DNA of 64,000 nt from JAAYCI01 sp964370445 (GCA_964370445.1 CAYJJK010000001.1:15106-79105), one strand, 5' to 3'; positions 25,849 to 35,210 are shown, counted from the first letter of the stretch. Program-made: numbers and translations. The notes: generated by a model from the letters alone, not told the origin.

Positions 25849-26928
25849 CTATACAATGGCATAAAGCACAGTATCGTCTTTCCATGTTGTATAATGCCGC
25901 AAATAAAAGCAGTAATCCGGCATGATACTGTGGAGATAGTCCATAAGTTCTAGGATATCTTGCGGTTTGTGATAAACGGAAATGGCCAGTTTTGGCCTTG
26001 TTTTAGCGATAATACCACGGGCACCCTTCAGCGCCTCGAGTTCTGCGCCTTCAATATCCATTTTGATATAGGTGGGATACTCACAAACAGGGCTGTTTTC
26101 AAAAATATTATCGAGACTATCCACCTTAATTTCACAGGTTCCTTTTTCGTTTATGGTGCTGCCAACATTTAAATTATCTAAAAATTTCAGTGTATCATGT
26201 TTGTGCCAAAGGCCAATGTCGTGCAAACAGGTGTTTTTTATGGGCTCTGCTTTTAGATTCGTCTTTAAGTTCTGAAAGTTTTGCACGTCCGGCTCAAATA
26301 AGTGGATTTTTTTATAGGTTTTGCCCAAAAGTGCCATTTTTTTTGCAAAACAACGCGTTGTTTCACCTTCGAAGGCCCCCACATCTGCAAATATTTCTCC
26401 CTCACTAAGCAAAATTGTTTCATCAAAATAAGTGTCTTCATCAATAACCACCGCCGGAAAAATATTTTTTGAAGGGATGTGGTGCTCTCTCAAAAAGTTT
26501 TGAATCTCTTCAAACCCCGGAATGGCGCAAATGAAAACGATTTCGTTTTGATAGTTTTGCACAAGCTGGCTGGGACTGACGACCGAAACCCCTTGAACGG
26601 TTTTGGTGTGTTGATGGTTTCTGTCGCAAAACACAAGTTTGTCTTTGTAGTCGTGCAAAATGTGCAACATCGTAGCGCCGATGCTGCCCGCACCGTATAG
26701 CACAATGCCATCGGCCTTTTGTGCGGCCAACTTATATTGTGCCAAGGTATCTTGAATGGACTTTGAGGCATATGCCACCAATCTATTGATAGAAGATTGG
26801 CTTTCTGTGGCACTAAAATCCACTCGTACTTTGAAAATTTCTCTCGAAAGTTCGTCTTGCAACAAAGCATAAAGTTGCTGTGTCTTTTTAAAAAAATCTG
26901 CATAAGCAAAATCTGCTTTTATATCCAT
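25849..26928 (-). CDS. FkbM family methyltransferase (copy 2)
   Basis: A 359-residue paralogue of the protein at 22506-23585, with the same plan: an N-terminal Rossmann-like part with GIVLYGAGSIGATML, then the methyltransferase core EIFADVGAFEGETTRCF, KIHLFEPDVQNF, TYIKMDIEGAELEAL and PKLAISVYHKPQDI, and the same ending YLRHY..WKDDTVLYAI. The two copies have diverged clearly in the N-terminal half, which may set substrate choice. Placed 28 bases after the NeuB-like gene. It likely O-methylates a sugar of the glycan. Confidence 0.87.
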   Translation of the reverse strand: MDIKADFAYADFFKKTQQLYALLQDELSREIFKVRVDFSATESQSSINRLVAYASKSIQDTLAQYKLAAQKADGIVLYGAGSIGATMLHILHDYKDKLVFCDRNHQHTKTVQGVSVVSPSQLVQNYQNEIVFICAIPGFEEIQNFLREHHIPSKNIFPAVVIDEDTYFDETILLSEGEIFADVGAFEGETTRCFAKKMALLGKTYKKIHLFEPDVQNFQNLKTNLKAEPIKNTCLHDIGLWHKHDTLKFLDNLNVGSTINEKGTCEIKVDSLDNIFENSPVCEYPTYIKMDIEGAELEALKGARGIIAKTRPKLAISVYHKPQDILELMDYLHSIMPDYCFYLRHYTTWKDDTVLYAIV

Positions 26929-26956
26929 TCATACACTCCTTACCAAAGTTATTGCG

Positions 26957-27820
26957 CTATTTTCTGCGCAACTTTTCTTTCACAGGCACTTCTTCTGCCA
27001 GACATTCTATTTTTCCACCTCCCATAGCAGCCTCAATTCGCCGTGCGGCCTCTACCAAAGTTTTCATTTCCCACGGCTCAATAGACGCTTTTTGGTCAGA
27101 ACCCCACATCTCTCTATCCAGCGTGATGTGGCGCTCTACCGCCACAGCGCCCAAGGCCACAGCCGCGATGCTGATGTCAACGCCACTTTCGTGCCCTGAA
27201 TATCCGATGCAGAGATCCGGAAATTTTTCTTTTAAAGTGGCCATTGCCCTTAAATTCACATGCTCGTCTTTTGCGGGGTAGGTGCTCACAGTATGCAAAA
27301 GAAGCAATGGTGCCCCCTCTAAAACAGCAACTGCGTGCTCAATTTCTGCCTCTGTGCTCATACCAACCGAAAGCAAAATAGGCTTTTTTGTGGCTTTAAT
27401 ATGTTGTAGCAATCCATCGTCCGTTAGCGAGGCCGAGGCCAATTTATAGCAAGGGGGTTGAAACTGCTCTAAAAAATCCACAGAATCTTCATCCCAAGGG
27501 GAGGCAAACCACGTGATGGATAGTTCTTTGCAATAAGCGTCTATTTCCTCATACGCTGTAAAAGAAAACTCAAGCCCTCTTTTTAAATCTCCGTTTGTGG
27601 CGCCAAACGGGTTTTCTCGCGGTTTTGCAAGCTCCTCTTGCGTGTACACCACGTCCACCGTTCTCTTTTGAAACTTCACTGCATCACAGCCCGCGTCTTT
27701 TGCCGCTTTTATCAGCTGTTTTGCAATGCCTAAATCCCCATTGTGATTGATGCCGATTTCGGCGATGATGTAGCAGGAGCACCCTTCCCCCACTTTTGTG
27801 CCATTGATTACAATACTCAT
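26957..27820 (-). CDS. NeuB-family PEP-condensing synthase lacking the C-terminal SAF domain
   Basis: A 287-residue TIM-barrel enzyme of the sialic/legionaminic acid synthase class: IIAEIGINHNGDLGIAKQL, AVKFQKRT, ASPWDEDSVDFLEQF, KLASASLTD, LSVGMSTEAEI, IGYSGHESGVDISIAAVALGA and ERHITLDR. These hold the metal- and PEP-binding residues. Typical NeuB is about 340-350 residues and ends in an antifreeze-like SAF domain that closes the neighbouring subunit's active site. Here the chain ends soon after the barrel, at VPVKEKLRRK. It could be a KDN- or aldulosonate-9-phosphate-type synthase or act on a shorter sugar. No CMP-sugar synthetase (NeuA) is visible in the window. Confidence 0.85.
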   Translation of the reverse strand: MSIVINGTKVGEGCSCYIIAEIGINHNGDLGIAKQLIKAAKDAGCDAVKFQKRTVDVVYTQEELAKPRENPFGATNGDLKRGLEFSFTAYEEIDAYCKELSITWFASPWDEDSVDFLEQFQPPCYKLASASLTDDGLLQHIKATKKPILLSVGMSTEAEIEHAVAVLEGAPLLLLHTVSTYPAKDEHVNLRAMATLKEKFPDLCIGYSGHESGVDISIAAVALGAVAVERHITLDREMWGSDQKASIEPWEMKTLVEAARRIEAAMGGGKIECLAEEVPVKEKLRRK

Positions 27821-27857
27821 CTATCTTCGCCCTCTTTTCTTGTTTTTTTGCAAAATT

Positions 27858-29648
27858 TTAATCTTTTATCCGCATGGCTTCATCCAGTTCTTCTTTTGAT
27901 AAAAAAGGAAACAAATCTTCTAGTGCTGAACTTTGCAAATTGCCGTTTTCTAAAACCTTACTTTGTGAGCGTGGCGACACAATGCAAAACGGGTCCACAT
28001 GCACATCGCACACAAACGGCCCATTTTTTGCAAATGCGGCTTGCACCGTATCCTCTAACTTCTCCGGCAAAAAAACCTCATTGCTTTCAATACCATAGGC
28101 CTTTGCTAATGCGGCCATATTGGGCAAAAACAGGCCTGTATCAGCATTGCTGGCGCAGTATCTTCCTTCAAAATGGTTGCGCTGCATATTGCGAATGGAT
28201 GAATATCCCGCATTGTTCACCACAAAAATTTTAATGGGCAAACCCCGCCCCGCAATCACGGCAAGCTCTTGAACATTCAGCTGTAGACCACCGTCTCCGG
28301 CAATGGTCACCACTTCTTTGCCAAGGGCAAAATAGGCACCAATGGCCGCCGGCAATTCATAGCCCATAGAGCCAAGCCCGTGATTTGAACGCACGGCTTG
28401 CCCCTCTTTCACACAAAGCGCCTGATAGCATATCTCGGCCACCGTGCCCGCACTGGCCGGCACAACCACGGTTTCAAGAGGTGCATTTTTGCAAATGCTT
28501 GCCACGAGTTCATACGTTGAAATTTCGTCTTTTGGCACCTTTCCGTTTGCATTTTCCGGTTTTGGATTTAAAGGGTATTTCGCCCGCAAGTCTCTTATTT
28601 GGGCTTTCCACCCATCAAATGAAGGCACTTTTGTTTGCGATACACTCAGTTGCCCAAGAAAAGCTTGTATAAACACTTTAACATCCCCCACAACGGCCAA
28701 TTCTAGCGGAATTTGCAATTTATTTATTTCCGCCTCATCAATGTCCACCACAATTTTTTTGGCGTCCACAGCCCATTTACTTCTGTCAAAGCCGGTGACG
28801 GAAAAATCTAATTTACAGCCAAGACAAAGCAATAAATCTGCCTTTTGCATGGCAAAATTGGCCGAACGCTCGCCCAGTGTGCCGCTTTTGCCTGCATAGA
28901 GAGGATGCGCGTTTGGCACAAGGTCACAGGCCTTCCATGTGGGAATTACAGGAATGCCTAGCTCTGCCAAAAATGCCGAAAATTCTTCTTCCGCCCCACG
29001 CAAACCATTTCCTGCCAAAATTATCGGCCTTTTTGCCTTTGTAATTAATGAAAACGCTGTGGCCGCTTCTTGCGAAAACGATGGCTGCCTAGGAGAATTT
29101 GCAACAAACCCACGCAAGGTTTCCGGCTGAATGTCACTTCCTTGAATGTCCAGTGGAATGTCCACCCACACGGGGCCTTTGCGGCCACAGTGAGCCTCGT
29201 ACCAGGCCTTTTCCAAACAGTAGCGAATGTCATTTTTGTCTTGCACCATCACGGCATACTTTGTGATGCTTTTTACAATGGAAACAATATCCGCCTCTTG
29301 AGAGCCGTGTGAGCGAACGCCAAAATTGGCTTTCAAGTCGCTTGTTTTCACTTGGCCGGACAAGAAAAAACAAGGGATACTGTCCACATAGGCCGAAAGC
29401 ACCCCCGTTATAGCATTCGTGCCCCCGGGCCCTGTTGTAAAAAGCGCCACGCCGGTGCTTTGCTTTGTAAAAGCATAACTTTCTGCTGCAATGGCGGCAC
29501 TTTGCTCATGCAAAAGGTTGACGTTTTGTATTTTTTTACTTTGCGCCAAAGAATCCACAAGGTGCATGCACCCACCACCCGGCACAAAAAAAAGATGCTC
29601 TATATCCTTTTCCTCTAAAAACTGTATCACATAATCCGATAGCTTCAT
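27858..29648 (-). CDS. Thiamine-diphosphate enzyme, acetolactate-synthase-like, candidate YerE-type sugar acyltransferase
   Basis: A protein of about 596 residues. The ATG at 29648 gives MKLSDYVIQFLEEKDI, the usual N-terminus; the frame opens further upstream but that sequence is not family-like. PYR domain: FVPGGGCMHL and catalytic glutamate E48 in LLHEQSAAIAAESY. The central domain has AGNGLRGAEEE. The PP domain has IAGDGGLQLN followed about 25 residues later by VVNNAGYSSI, the GDG-NN diphosphate site. It stands directly downstream of RfbH (20-base gap). In yersiniose synthesis YerE adds a two-carbon unit from pyruvate to C4 of CDP-4-keto-3,6-dideoxyglucose, the RfbH-pathway product. That context supports a YerE-like role, although sequence alone only shows the TPP family. 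Confidence 0.8.
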   Translation of the reverse strand: MKLSDYVIQFLEEKDIEHLFFVPGGGCMHLVDSLAQSKKIQNVNLLHEQSAAIAAESYAFTKQSTGVALFTTGPGGTNAITGVLSAYVDSIPCFFLSGQVKTSDLKANFGVRSHGSQEADIVSIVKSITKYAVMVQDKNDIRYCLEKAWYEAHCGRKGPVWVDIPLDIQGSDIQPETLRGFVANSPRQPSFSQEAATAFSLITKAKRPIILAGNGLRGAEEEFSAFLAELGIPVIPTWKACDLVPNAHPLYAGKSGTLGERSANFAMQKADLLLCLGCKLDFSVTGFDRSKWAVDAKKIVVDIDEAEINKLQIPLELAVVGDVKVFIQAFLGQLSVSQTKVPSFDGWKAQIRDLRAKYPLNPKPENANGKVPKDEISTYELVASICKNAPLETVVVPASAGTVAEICYQALCVKEGQAVRSNHGLGSMGYELPAAIGAYFALGKEVVTIAGDGGLQLNVQELAVIAGRGLPIKIFVVNNAGYSSIRNMQRNHFEGRYCASNADTGLFLPNMAALAKAYGIESNEVFLPEKLEDTVQAAFAKNGPFVCDVHVDPFCIVSPRSQSKVLENGNLQSSALEDLFPFLSKEELDEAMRIKD

Positions 29649-29668
29649 CTTGCTTTCCTGCTTTGCTT

Positions 29669-31009
29669 TTATTTTGCACGTGCAAGGGCACACACGGTTT
29701 CGGCCATGTGGTCTATCATTTTTTCGTCCATGCCGGGATACACCCCCAGCCAAAAGCTTCTTTTCATCACGATATCGGTGTTTTTTAAATCACCCACCAC
29801 GCGGTATCCCTGCCCTGTTTTTCTCATTTTGTCAAAACAAGGCTGTTTTGTCAGATTTCCTGCAAACAACATTCTGGTTTGAATGTTGTTTTTTTCTAAG
29901 CCTTGCACCAAAACATCGCGCAGGCCGTCTTGTTTGCAAGTAAGCATAAAGCCAAACCAGCAGGGGTTTGCTGCCGGCTCTTTTTTAGGCAAAATCAAAA
30001 GTTCTTCAAGCGGTGCCAGTTTTTCGTAAAGTCGGTTGAAATTTTGTCTTCTGGCCGCGGCAAATGCCGAAAATTTTTTCAGCTGCTCCACTCCGATGGC
30101 CGCTTGCATATCGGTGGCTTTTAAATTGTATCCAAAATGAGAGTAAATATACTTGTGGTCATAGCCTTTTGGCATGTCTCCGTCTTGCCTATCGAAGCGG
30201 TGCTTGCAAAGGTCATCCATACCAGACGGGCATACACAGTCCCTCCCCCAGTCTCGCAGAGAGCGTATAATGGCATGCAAACGTGGGTTGTTTGTATACA
30301 CAGCGCCGCCCTCACCCATGGTGATGTGATGTGGAGGATAAAAGCTGGAGGTGCCGATATCCCCCACCGTGCCCGTATATCTTGCAGTACCGTTTAGGGT
30401 ATATTGAGAGCCCAGCGCGTCGCAATTGTCTTCAATGAGCCATAAATTGTGTTTTTCACAAAACGCTTTTACAGCCTGTAACGAAAACGGATTACCAAGT
30501 GTATGGGCAACCATCACGGCCTTTGTTTTGCTCGACAGCGCCTCTTCCATCTGTTTTGTGTCTATGTTATATTCCGGAATGGTAATGTCTACAAACACCG
30601 GCACCGCCCCATACTGCAAAATGGGTGCCACGGTTGTGGGAAAGCCCGCCGCCACGGTGATAACCTCATCCCCGCGGCTAATGGCTCTTTCTTGCAGCTG
30701 TTCGCTGGTCAGTGCCATAAAGGCAAGCAAATTGGCAGACGAGCCGGAATTGACAAGCGAGCAGTGCCGTGTTTGAAACATCTCACAAAATAGCTCTTCA
30801 AACGCATCGGTATAACGCCCGGCGGTAAGCCAAAACTCCAACGAGCTCTCCACTAAGGCCATAAGTTCCTCTTTGCCATACACACGGCCGGCATAAGGAA
30901 TTCTGTCTCCCTTTTCAAAAAAATGCCTTCTATGATAGTTATCGGCATATTCGGCCACAAGTTTAAGTATTTTTTTTCTGTCAGAAAACTCTTGATCATT
31001 CCGTTCCAT
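29669..31009 (-). CDS. rfbH: CDP-4-keto-6-deoxy-D-glucose 3-dehydrase (RfbH/E1)
   Basis: A 446-residue aspartate-aminotransferase-fold enzyme. The DegT-type lysine is replaced by histidine (H227 in SSFYPPHHITMGEGG), the diagnostic feature of E1 dehydrases that use PMP. A cluster of cysteines (C258, C260, C268) in DCVCPSGMDDLCKHRF matches the [2Fe-2S] ligand region. It removes the C3 hydroxyl of CDP-6-deoxy-4-keto-glucose, normally with a flavin/iron-sulfur reductase (E3/RfbI, AscD), which is not seen in this window. Neighbours are RfbG upstream and the YerE-like TPP enzyme downstream, all co-directional with short gaps. Confidence 0.93.
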   Translation of the reverse strand: MERNDQEFSDRKKILKLVAEYADNYHRRHFFEKGDRIPYAGRVYGKEELMALVESSLEFWLTAGRYTDAFEELFCEMFQTRHCSLVNSGSSANLLAFMALTSEQLQERAISRGDEVITVAAGFPTTVAPILQYGAVPVFVDITIPEYNIDTKQMEEALSSKTKAVMVAHTLGNPFSLQAVKAFCEKHNLWLIEDNCDALGSQYTLNGTARYTGTVGDIGTSSFYPPHHITMGEGGAVYTNNPRLHAIIRSLRDWGRDCVCPSGMDDLCKHRFDRQDGDMPKGYDHKYIYSHFGYNLKATDMQAAIGVEQLKKFSAFAAARRQNFNRLYEKLAPLEELLILPKKEPAANPCWFGFMLTCKQDGLRDVLVQGLEKNNIQTRMLFAGNLTKQPCFDKMRKTGQGYRVVGDLKNTDIVMKRSFWLGVYPGMDEKMIDHMAETVCALARAK

Positions 31010-31081
31010 AAAAATACTCCTAGGTTTGTTTTTTTTAATAAAAAGAGACCTCGGCAGATGAGAAAAAATTGAATAACCAAC

Positions 31082-32152
31082 CTAAAGAGACAACACATGT
31101 GCCATTTGCTCTTGCATACAGTGCAGTGCATCTCCGCCGTCACGGTGGCACTTTGTCCACTCCACCGTAAGGCGCACAGCTTCTTTGGCACTCAATATTG
31201 GCGTATAGCCAAGCTTCTCTTCTGCTTTTTTTGCATTTAAATACAAAAGCGATGCTTCGTGCACACTACAAGCCGAGGGTTCTTTCGCTTGCCAAGTGAG
31301 CCCTTCGCCCCAAAAAGCACAAAATAGCTCTACAAGTTCTTTTGTAGAAAGACAGTCTTTTTCTTTGGGGCCAATGTTATAGGCCCCAGCAAGCGAGGGT
31401 GTTTCGCACTGTTTTTTAGCTAAAACGGCATAGGCCAACAGAGGATCCAACACGTGTTGATAGGGACGCACCGAATACGGATTGCGCACTAAAATCGTTT
31501 TGTTCAAAAGGGCACTGCGCACACAATCGGGCAAAATACGATCTTTTGCCATGTCTCCGCCACCGATTACATTGCCCGCACGTGCAGTGGAAAGGACCAT
31601 CCGCCCATCAGCAAAAAAACTACGCCGATAACTGCTTGTCATCAATTCGCTACACGATTTACTATTGGCATATGGTTCCCAACCGTCCAAACGGTCACCT
31701 TCCACAAATCCTGTCGATTGTTCGGTGTTTTCATACACCTTATCTGTGGTGACATTGACAAAACTGCGCACCGTTTCGCTACAGCGCAAAGCCTCTAAAA
31801 GATAAAGCGTACCCATCACATTGGTTTCATATGTAAGAACAGGATTTTTATAGGACTCCCGCACTAGGGGCTGTGCCGCAAGATGAAACACAATTTCCGC
31901 GCGACTTTGCCGCAGTGCCTCACAAAGGCCTTGTAAATCGCGCACATCTCCATGTAAAGAACGCACATGCTTTTCAAGGCGTAACACATCAAACAGCCCG
32001 CCCGCGTCTGCCGGCAAAGCATAGCCAGTTACATCGGCACCTAATTTTTGCAAAAAAACACAAAACCACGCGCCTTTAAAGCCCGTGTGCCCTGTGATAA
32101 ACACCTTTTTTCCACTGTAGAATGCGCTTAACGCCTTTGCTGTTTGGCACAT
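31082..32152 (-). CDS. rfbG: CDP-glucose 4,6-dehydratase
   Basis: A 356-residue extended SDR enzyme. KKVFITGHTGFKGAW is the RfbG-specific version of the NAD motif, VFHLAAQPLVRESY follows, and the active-site TTDKVYEN and the YANSKSCSE (YxxxK) motif are intact. The segment GNVIGGGDMAKDRILPDCVRS is also typical. It converts CDP-glucose to CDP-4-keto-6-deoxyglucose, the substrate of RfbH. It begins 40 bases after rfbF. Parts of its sequence recur as a degraded copy at 25687-25818. Confidence 0.95.
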   Translation of the reverse strand: MCQTAKALSAFYSGKKVFITGHTGFKGAWFCVFLQKLGADVTGYALPADAGGLFDVLRLEKHVRSLHGDVRDLQGLCEALRQSRAEIVFHLAAQPLVRESYKNPVLTYETNVMGTLYLLEALRCSETVRSFVNVTTDKVYENTEQSTGFVEGDRLDGWEPYANSKSCSELMTSSYRRSFFADGRMVLSTARAGNVIGGGDMAKDRILPDCVRSALLNKTILVRNPYSVRPYQHVLDPLLAYAVLAKKQCETPSLAGAYNIGPKEKDCLSTKELVELFCAFWGEGLTWQAKEPSACSVHEASLLYLNAKKAEEKLGYTPILSAKEAVRLTVEWTKCHRDGGDALHCMQEQMAHVLSL

Positions 32153-32192
32153 AGCCCCTCGCCTTTCCGCTCACACTCTTTCCAAAACCATG

Positions 32193-32975
32193 CTATTTTT
32201 CCCACACCATCCACGGTGCGTGTCCGTTATTGATGTGCCATTCGAGAGCGCTCTTGTCACGCTGGGTGTCCATGCATTGCCAAAAACCAAAATGCTTATA
32301 CACACCAAGACGGCCTTCCCGTGCCACACACTCCAGTGGCTCTCTTTCAAAAATAGTGTCGTCACCCTCAATATACTCAAAAATAGACGGCTGAGCAACC
32401 ATAAAACCCGCATTAATCCAGTTGCTATCTTCCACAGCCTTTTCACGAAAGCCCACCACAATATTTTTTGTGTCATCCAAATCGAGAATGCCGTACCGCC
32501 CACCGGGACGCACCGAAGTTAAGGTGACCATATTTTCACTCGCCTCATGTTGTTTTATAAGCCCCAGTAAATCCACATTGCTGACACCATCACCGTAAGT
32601 GAGCATAAAGGGTTCATTTTCGATGTATTTTGCAATGCGACGAATACGTCCGCCCGTTTGTGTGTGCAGGCCTGTGTCCACAATTGTCACGCGCCACGGC
32701 TCCGACACATTGTTGTGAATGACCATTTCGCCACCCTTTTGAAAATCAAATGTGATGTCGGAACCATACAAATAATAGTTTGCAAAATATTCTTTGATAA
32801 TATGTCCTTTATAACCACAACAGATGATAAACTCTGAAAAACCGTAATGCGTGTAGTATTTCATGATGTGCCACAAAATAGGCTTTCCGCCTATTTCAAG
32901 CATGGGTTTTGGGCGCAAATGGCTCTCTTCAGAAATGCGCGTACCCAGGCCACCGGCCAAAATAACCACTTTCAT
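32193..32975 (-). CDS. rfbF: Glucose-1-phosphate cytidylyltransferase
   Basis: A 260-residue nucleotidyltransferase. MKVVILAGGLGTRISEE holds the GGxGTR nucleotide-binding loop, followed by RPKPMLEIGGKPILWHIM with the substrate lysine, YGDGVSNVD with metal-binding Asp, and GFREK. These match RfbF, which makes CDP-glucose from CTP and glucose 1-phosphate, the first step of CDP-dideoxy sugar pathways. The ATG at 32975 has an AAGAGGGG ribosome site. The frame is open 19 codons further upstream but without family similarity. It is directly followed by rfbG and rfbH. Confidence 0.95.
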   Translation of the reverse strand: MKVVILAGGLGTRISEESHLRPKPMLEIGGKPILWHIMKYYTHYGFSEFIICCGYKGHIIKEYFANYYLYGSDITFDFQKGGEMVIHNNVSEPWRVTIVDTGLHTQTGGRIRRIAKYIENEPFMLTYGDGVSNVDLLGLIKQHEASENMVTLTSVRPGGRYGILDLDDTKNIVVGFREKAVEDSNWINAGFMVAQPSIFEYIEGDDTIFEREPLECVAREGRLGVYKHFGFWQCMDTQRDKSALEWHINNGHAPWMVWEK

Positions 32976-33061
32976 GCAAAACCCCTCTTTTCTTTTTATA
33001 AAGCAAACAAAATATAAATATCCGTCTGCCAAATACTTGATTTTTTCATTTACACGTAGTT

Positions 33062-35173
33062 TTATACTACATACTTCGATTCCACCAGCGGAGCCACTTT
33101 TTTGTAGGCTTCGCTTTCTTTCAGTTGCTTTACACTTGGGTCTCCTGGGGCAAATTGTGCCAAAAGGCTTTTCACCTGCACAGCAAGCCCTGCCATTTCA
33201 GCGGGCGGAAACGCCGCAAGATGGTTTTCTGCATCAGATAAATGTGTGACAAAATGCTTCATTTGTGGCGCGGCACATACACACTCTTGCAATAATTTCA
33301 CAAAGGCCAATTCATTATTTTCTTCTAAGGCTTTTTTGCCCAACAGCAATAATAAAGCAAATTGTTGCACACTTGGCAAAGCGCCCCATTCGTTTTGATT
33401 TTTGAGAAGATCCGGATGATACAACCGTGTGCTTAACACGTCTGCCGTTTTTACAAACAAGCGGCATAGCGCATTCCACTCGTCTTTTGAATGCCCCTCT
33501 TTTTGCAACACCAATGCGCAATACTCCAGCGTAAAACGCACCTGCAGCAGGGTCTGCTCTGCTTGCAAAACACCGGCCCAAGAAAGCAGGCTGTCTGCAG
33601 TGTTGTTTTGCATGGCAAAAACGATTGCCAATTTTTGTAAAGTATCGATACCTTGTGCATAAAATTCGTTTGGAAGCGGGCAACAGCATTCAATGGCATG
33701 ATATACAGCCAAAGGCGAGAGTCTTTGCCAATCCCCCACTTGTTCAAGCAAAGCTTGCATTTGAACGACATCGGTGGCTCGCACCATTTGCACACTTAGC
33801 CCCACTTCCCCCGGAGCGGCTTCAAAAACACGCAGGGAAGTTGCTTCTTTGCCTTTGGCTAGCTCCTCTGTAAGAAGTTCGTTTATGATGCCATAGGCTT
33901 TACTTTTACTGTTTCCCTCCTCATACATGTCCAGTGTTGCAAACAAAATTGCAGCCTGTGCAGGCACCCAAGGGACAGCGGCCATAGCCAAAAGAAGGCG
34001 CATATAATACTGAAATAAATGTTCGTATTGAAAAAGTGAAGAAAGCTGAAGATTTTGCAGGTGTTTTTTTGCATCATCTTCCTTCCCGGTTTCAAAAAGA
34101 CAACGCACCAAAATCAGCTTCTGGCCTAAGCGTTCTTTGAAATATACACAACTGGAAGAAGAAACAATGAAACTGCTTTTTTCGTATTCTCCCTTGTCGT
34201 ACATTTGAATGGCTTTTTCGTATTGCAAGCAATAAAACAGCGCTTTTTCATACTCTTTTTTGCTCTCATAATATCGTGAGGCAAAAAAGCTAATGTCGCA
34301 CAAATATAGAAAATGCGTTTCGATTTGTGGTAAAACAGATTGCAAAAAGGGAACCACCCGTTCTTCTTTCCACAAAAGCCAGCATGTAATAATGCGGCAA
34401 ATCAACGCTTTTTCTACAGTATTGAAGGTTTTGCTCTTTTTGCGCTGCAAACATTGATACCCAAGCTCACAGTAGTGCTTACGGCTTTCCATATCATGGG
34501 TAGATTCAATGAATTGCACGTAGAGAAGCGGATCATCTTCTTCGCCGTTGGCCAGTTTTTGTTCTAGCAACTGTAGGTTGCGCTCGCACCTTGCCTTATG
34601 CGCCTGTTTCTCCTCCTTTGTGCTTTGGGCATAGCCGTCGTGGTGCAACACCACAGAAGGCAAACGTCCGCATACGGTTTTGTCAGTCAGTGGGATGGAT
34701 TCGTGAATGGTTCCATTGTATCGAAAGCCACGGTCTAAACGAAACAAGCGCATTGCTTCAAAGTCTGTGCTGTCGTTTTCTTTCATTTCTCGCGAGTTAT
34801 AATTTCGCTGTGTTATATTGATAACATCGTATTTTGAAGATGAATCAGCTTTTAAAAAGATACAAAATTCTTCTATATTTTCATCCAAAAACTCATCGGC
34901 ATCCACTATCAAACACCAAGCGCCACTGCAACGATCTAAAACGGCATTGCGTGCAGCCGAAAAATTTTTTATCCATTCAAAATCAAATAAAATATCAGCG
35001 TATTTAGCTGCGATTTCACGTGTTCCGTCACAAGATCCGGTATCGGCAATTACCAGCTCGCATGAAATGGCTTTGCGAAGCGGTGCCAAGGCGCGCAAAC
35101 AGCGCTCGATAGTACGTATCTCGTTTTTTACAATCATACCAATAGAAAGCACGGGATTCTTTTGCTTTGCCAT
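33062..35173 (-). CDS. Family 2 glycosyltransferase with long helical-repeat C-terminal region
   Basis: A protein of about 703 residues. The N-terminal 230 residues are a GT-A domain of the SunS/WaaE type: LSIGMIVKNEIRTIERCLRAL, LVIADTGSCDGT, and DADEFLDEN carrying the DxD metal site. The remaining 470 residues are rich in Leu/Ala helices and read like TPR or helical repeats (pairs such as YYESKKEYEKALFYCLQYEKA). These often bind partner proteins or sense the acceptor. ATG 35173 follows AAGGGA; a TTG two codons upstream is in frame. It is the first gene after the 35239 promoter. Confidence 0.82.
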   Translation of the reverse strand: MAKQKNPVLSIGMIVKNEIRTIERCLRALAPLRKAISCELVIADTGSCDGTREIAAKYADILFDFEWIKNFSAARNAVLDRCSGAWCLIVDADEFLDENIEEFCIFLKADSSSKYDVINITQRNYNSREMKENDSTDFEAMRLFRLDRGFRYNGTIHESIPLTDKTVCGRLPSVVLHHDGYAQSTKEEKQAHKARCERNLQLLEQKLANGEEDDPLLYVQFIESTHDMESRKHYCELGYQCLQRKKSKTFNTVEKALICRIITCWLLWKEERVVPFLQSVLPQIETHFLYLCDISFFASRYYESKKEYEKALFYCLQYEKAIQMYDKGEYEKSSFIVSSSSCVYFKERLGQKLILVRCLFETGKEDDAKKHLQNLQLSSLFQYEHLFQYYMRLLLAMAAVPWVPAQAAILFATLDMYEEGNSKSKAYGIINELLTEELAKGKEATSLRVFEAAPGEVGLSVQMVRATDVVQMQALLEQVGDWQRLSPLAVYHAIECCCPLPNEFYAQGIDTLQKLAIVFAMQNNTADSLLSWAGVLQAEQTLLQVRFTLEYCALVLQKEGHSKDEWNALCRLFVKTADVLSTRLYHPDLLKNQNEWGALPSVQQFALLLLLGKKALEENNELAFVKLLQECVCAAPQMKHFVTHLSDAENHLAAFPPAEMAGLAVQVKSLLAQFAPGDPSVKQLKESEAYKKVAPLVESKYVV

Positions 35174-35210
35174 AGTCAATGTTTCCCTTCATTGTTATTT
35201 TTTCTATTCT

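Noticed and set aside
25592..26928. HAD-SIS and FkbM copy 2 genes begin with the same 16 bases
   Set aside because: The identity stops after the MDIKA codons and does not extend upstream. It could be coincidence, and no other trace of gene conversion is seen.
28385..28899. Plus-strand open frames opposite the TPP enzyme
   Set aside because: Antisense to a gene with intact catalytic motifs; no start signals or family features.
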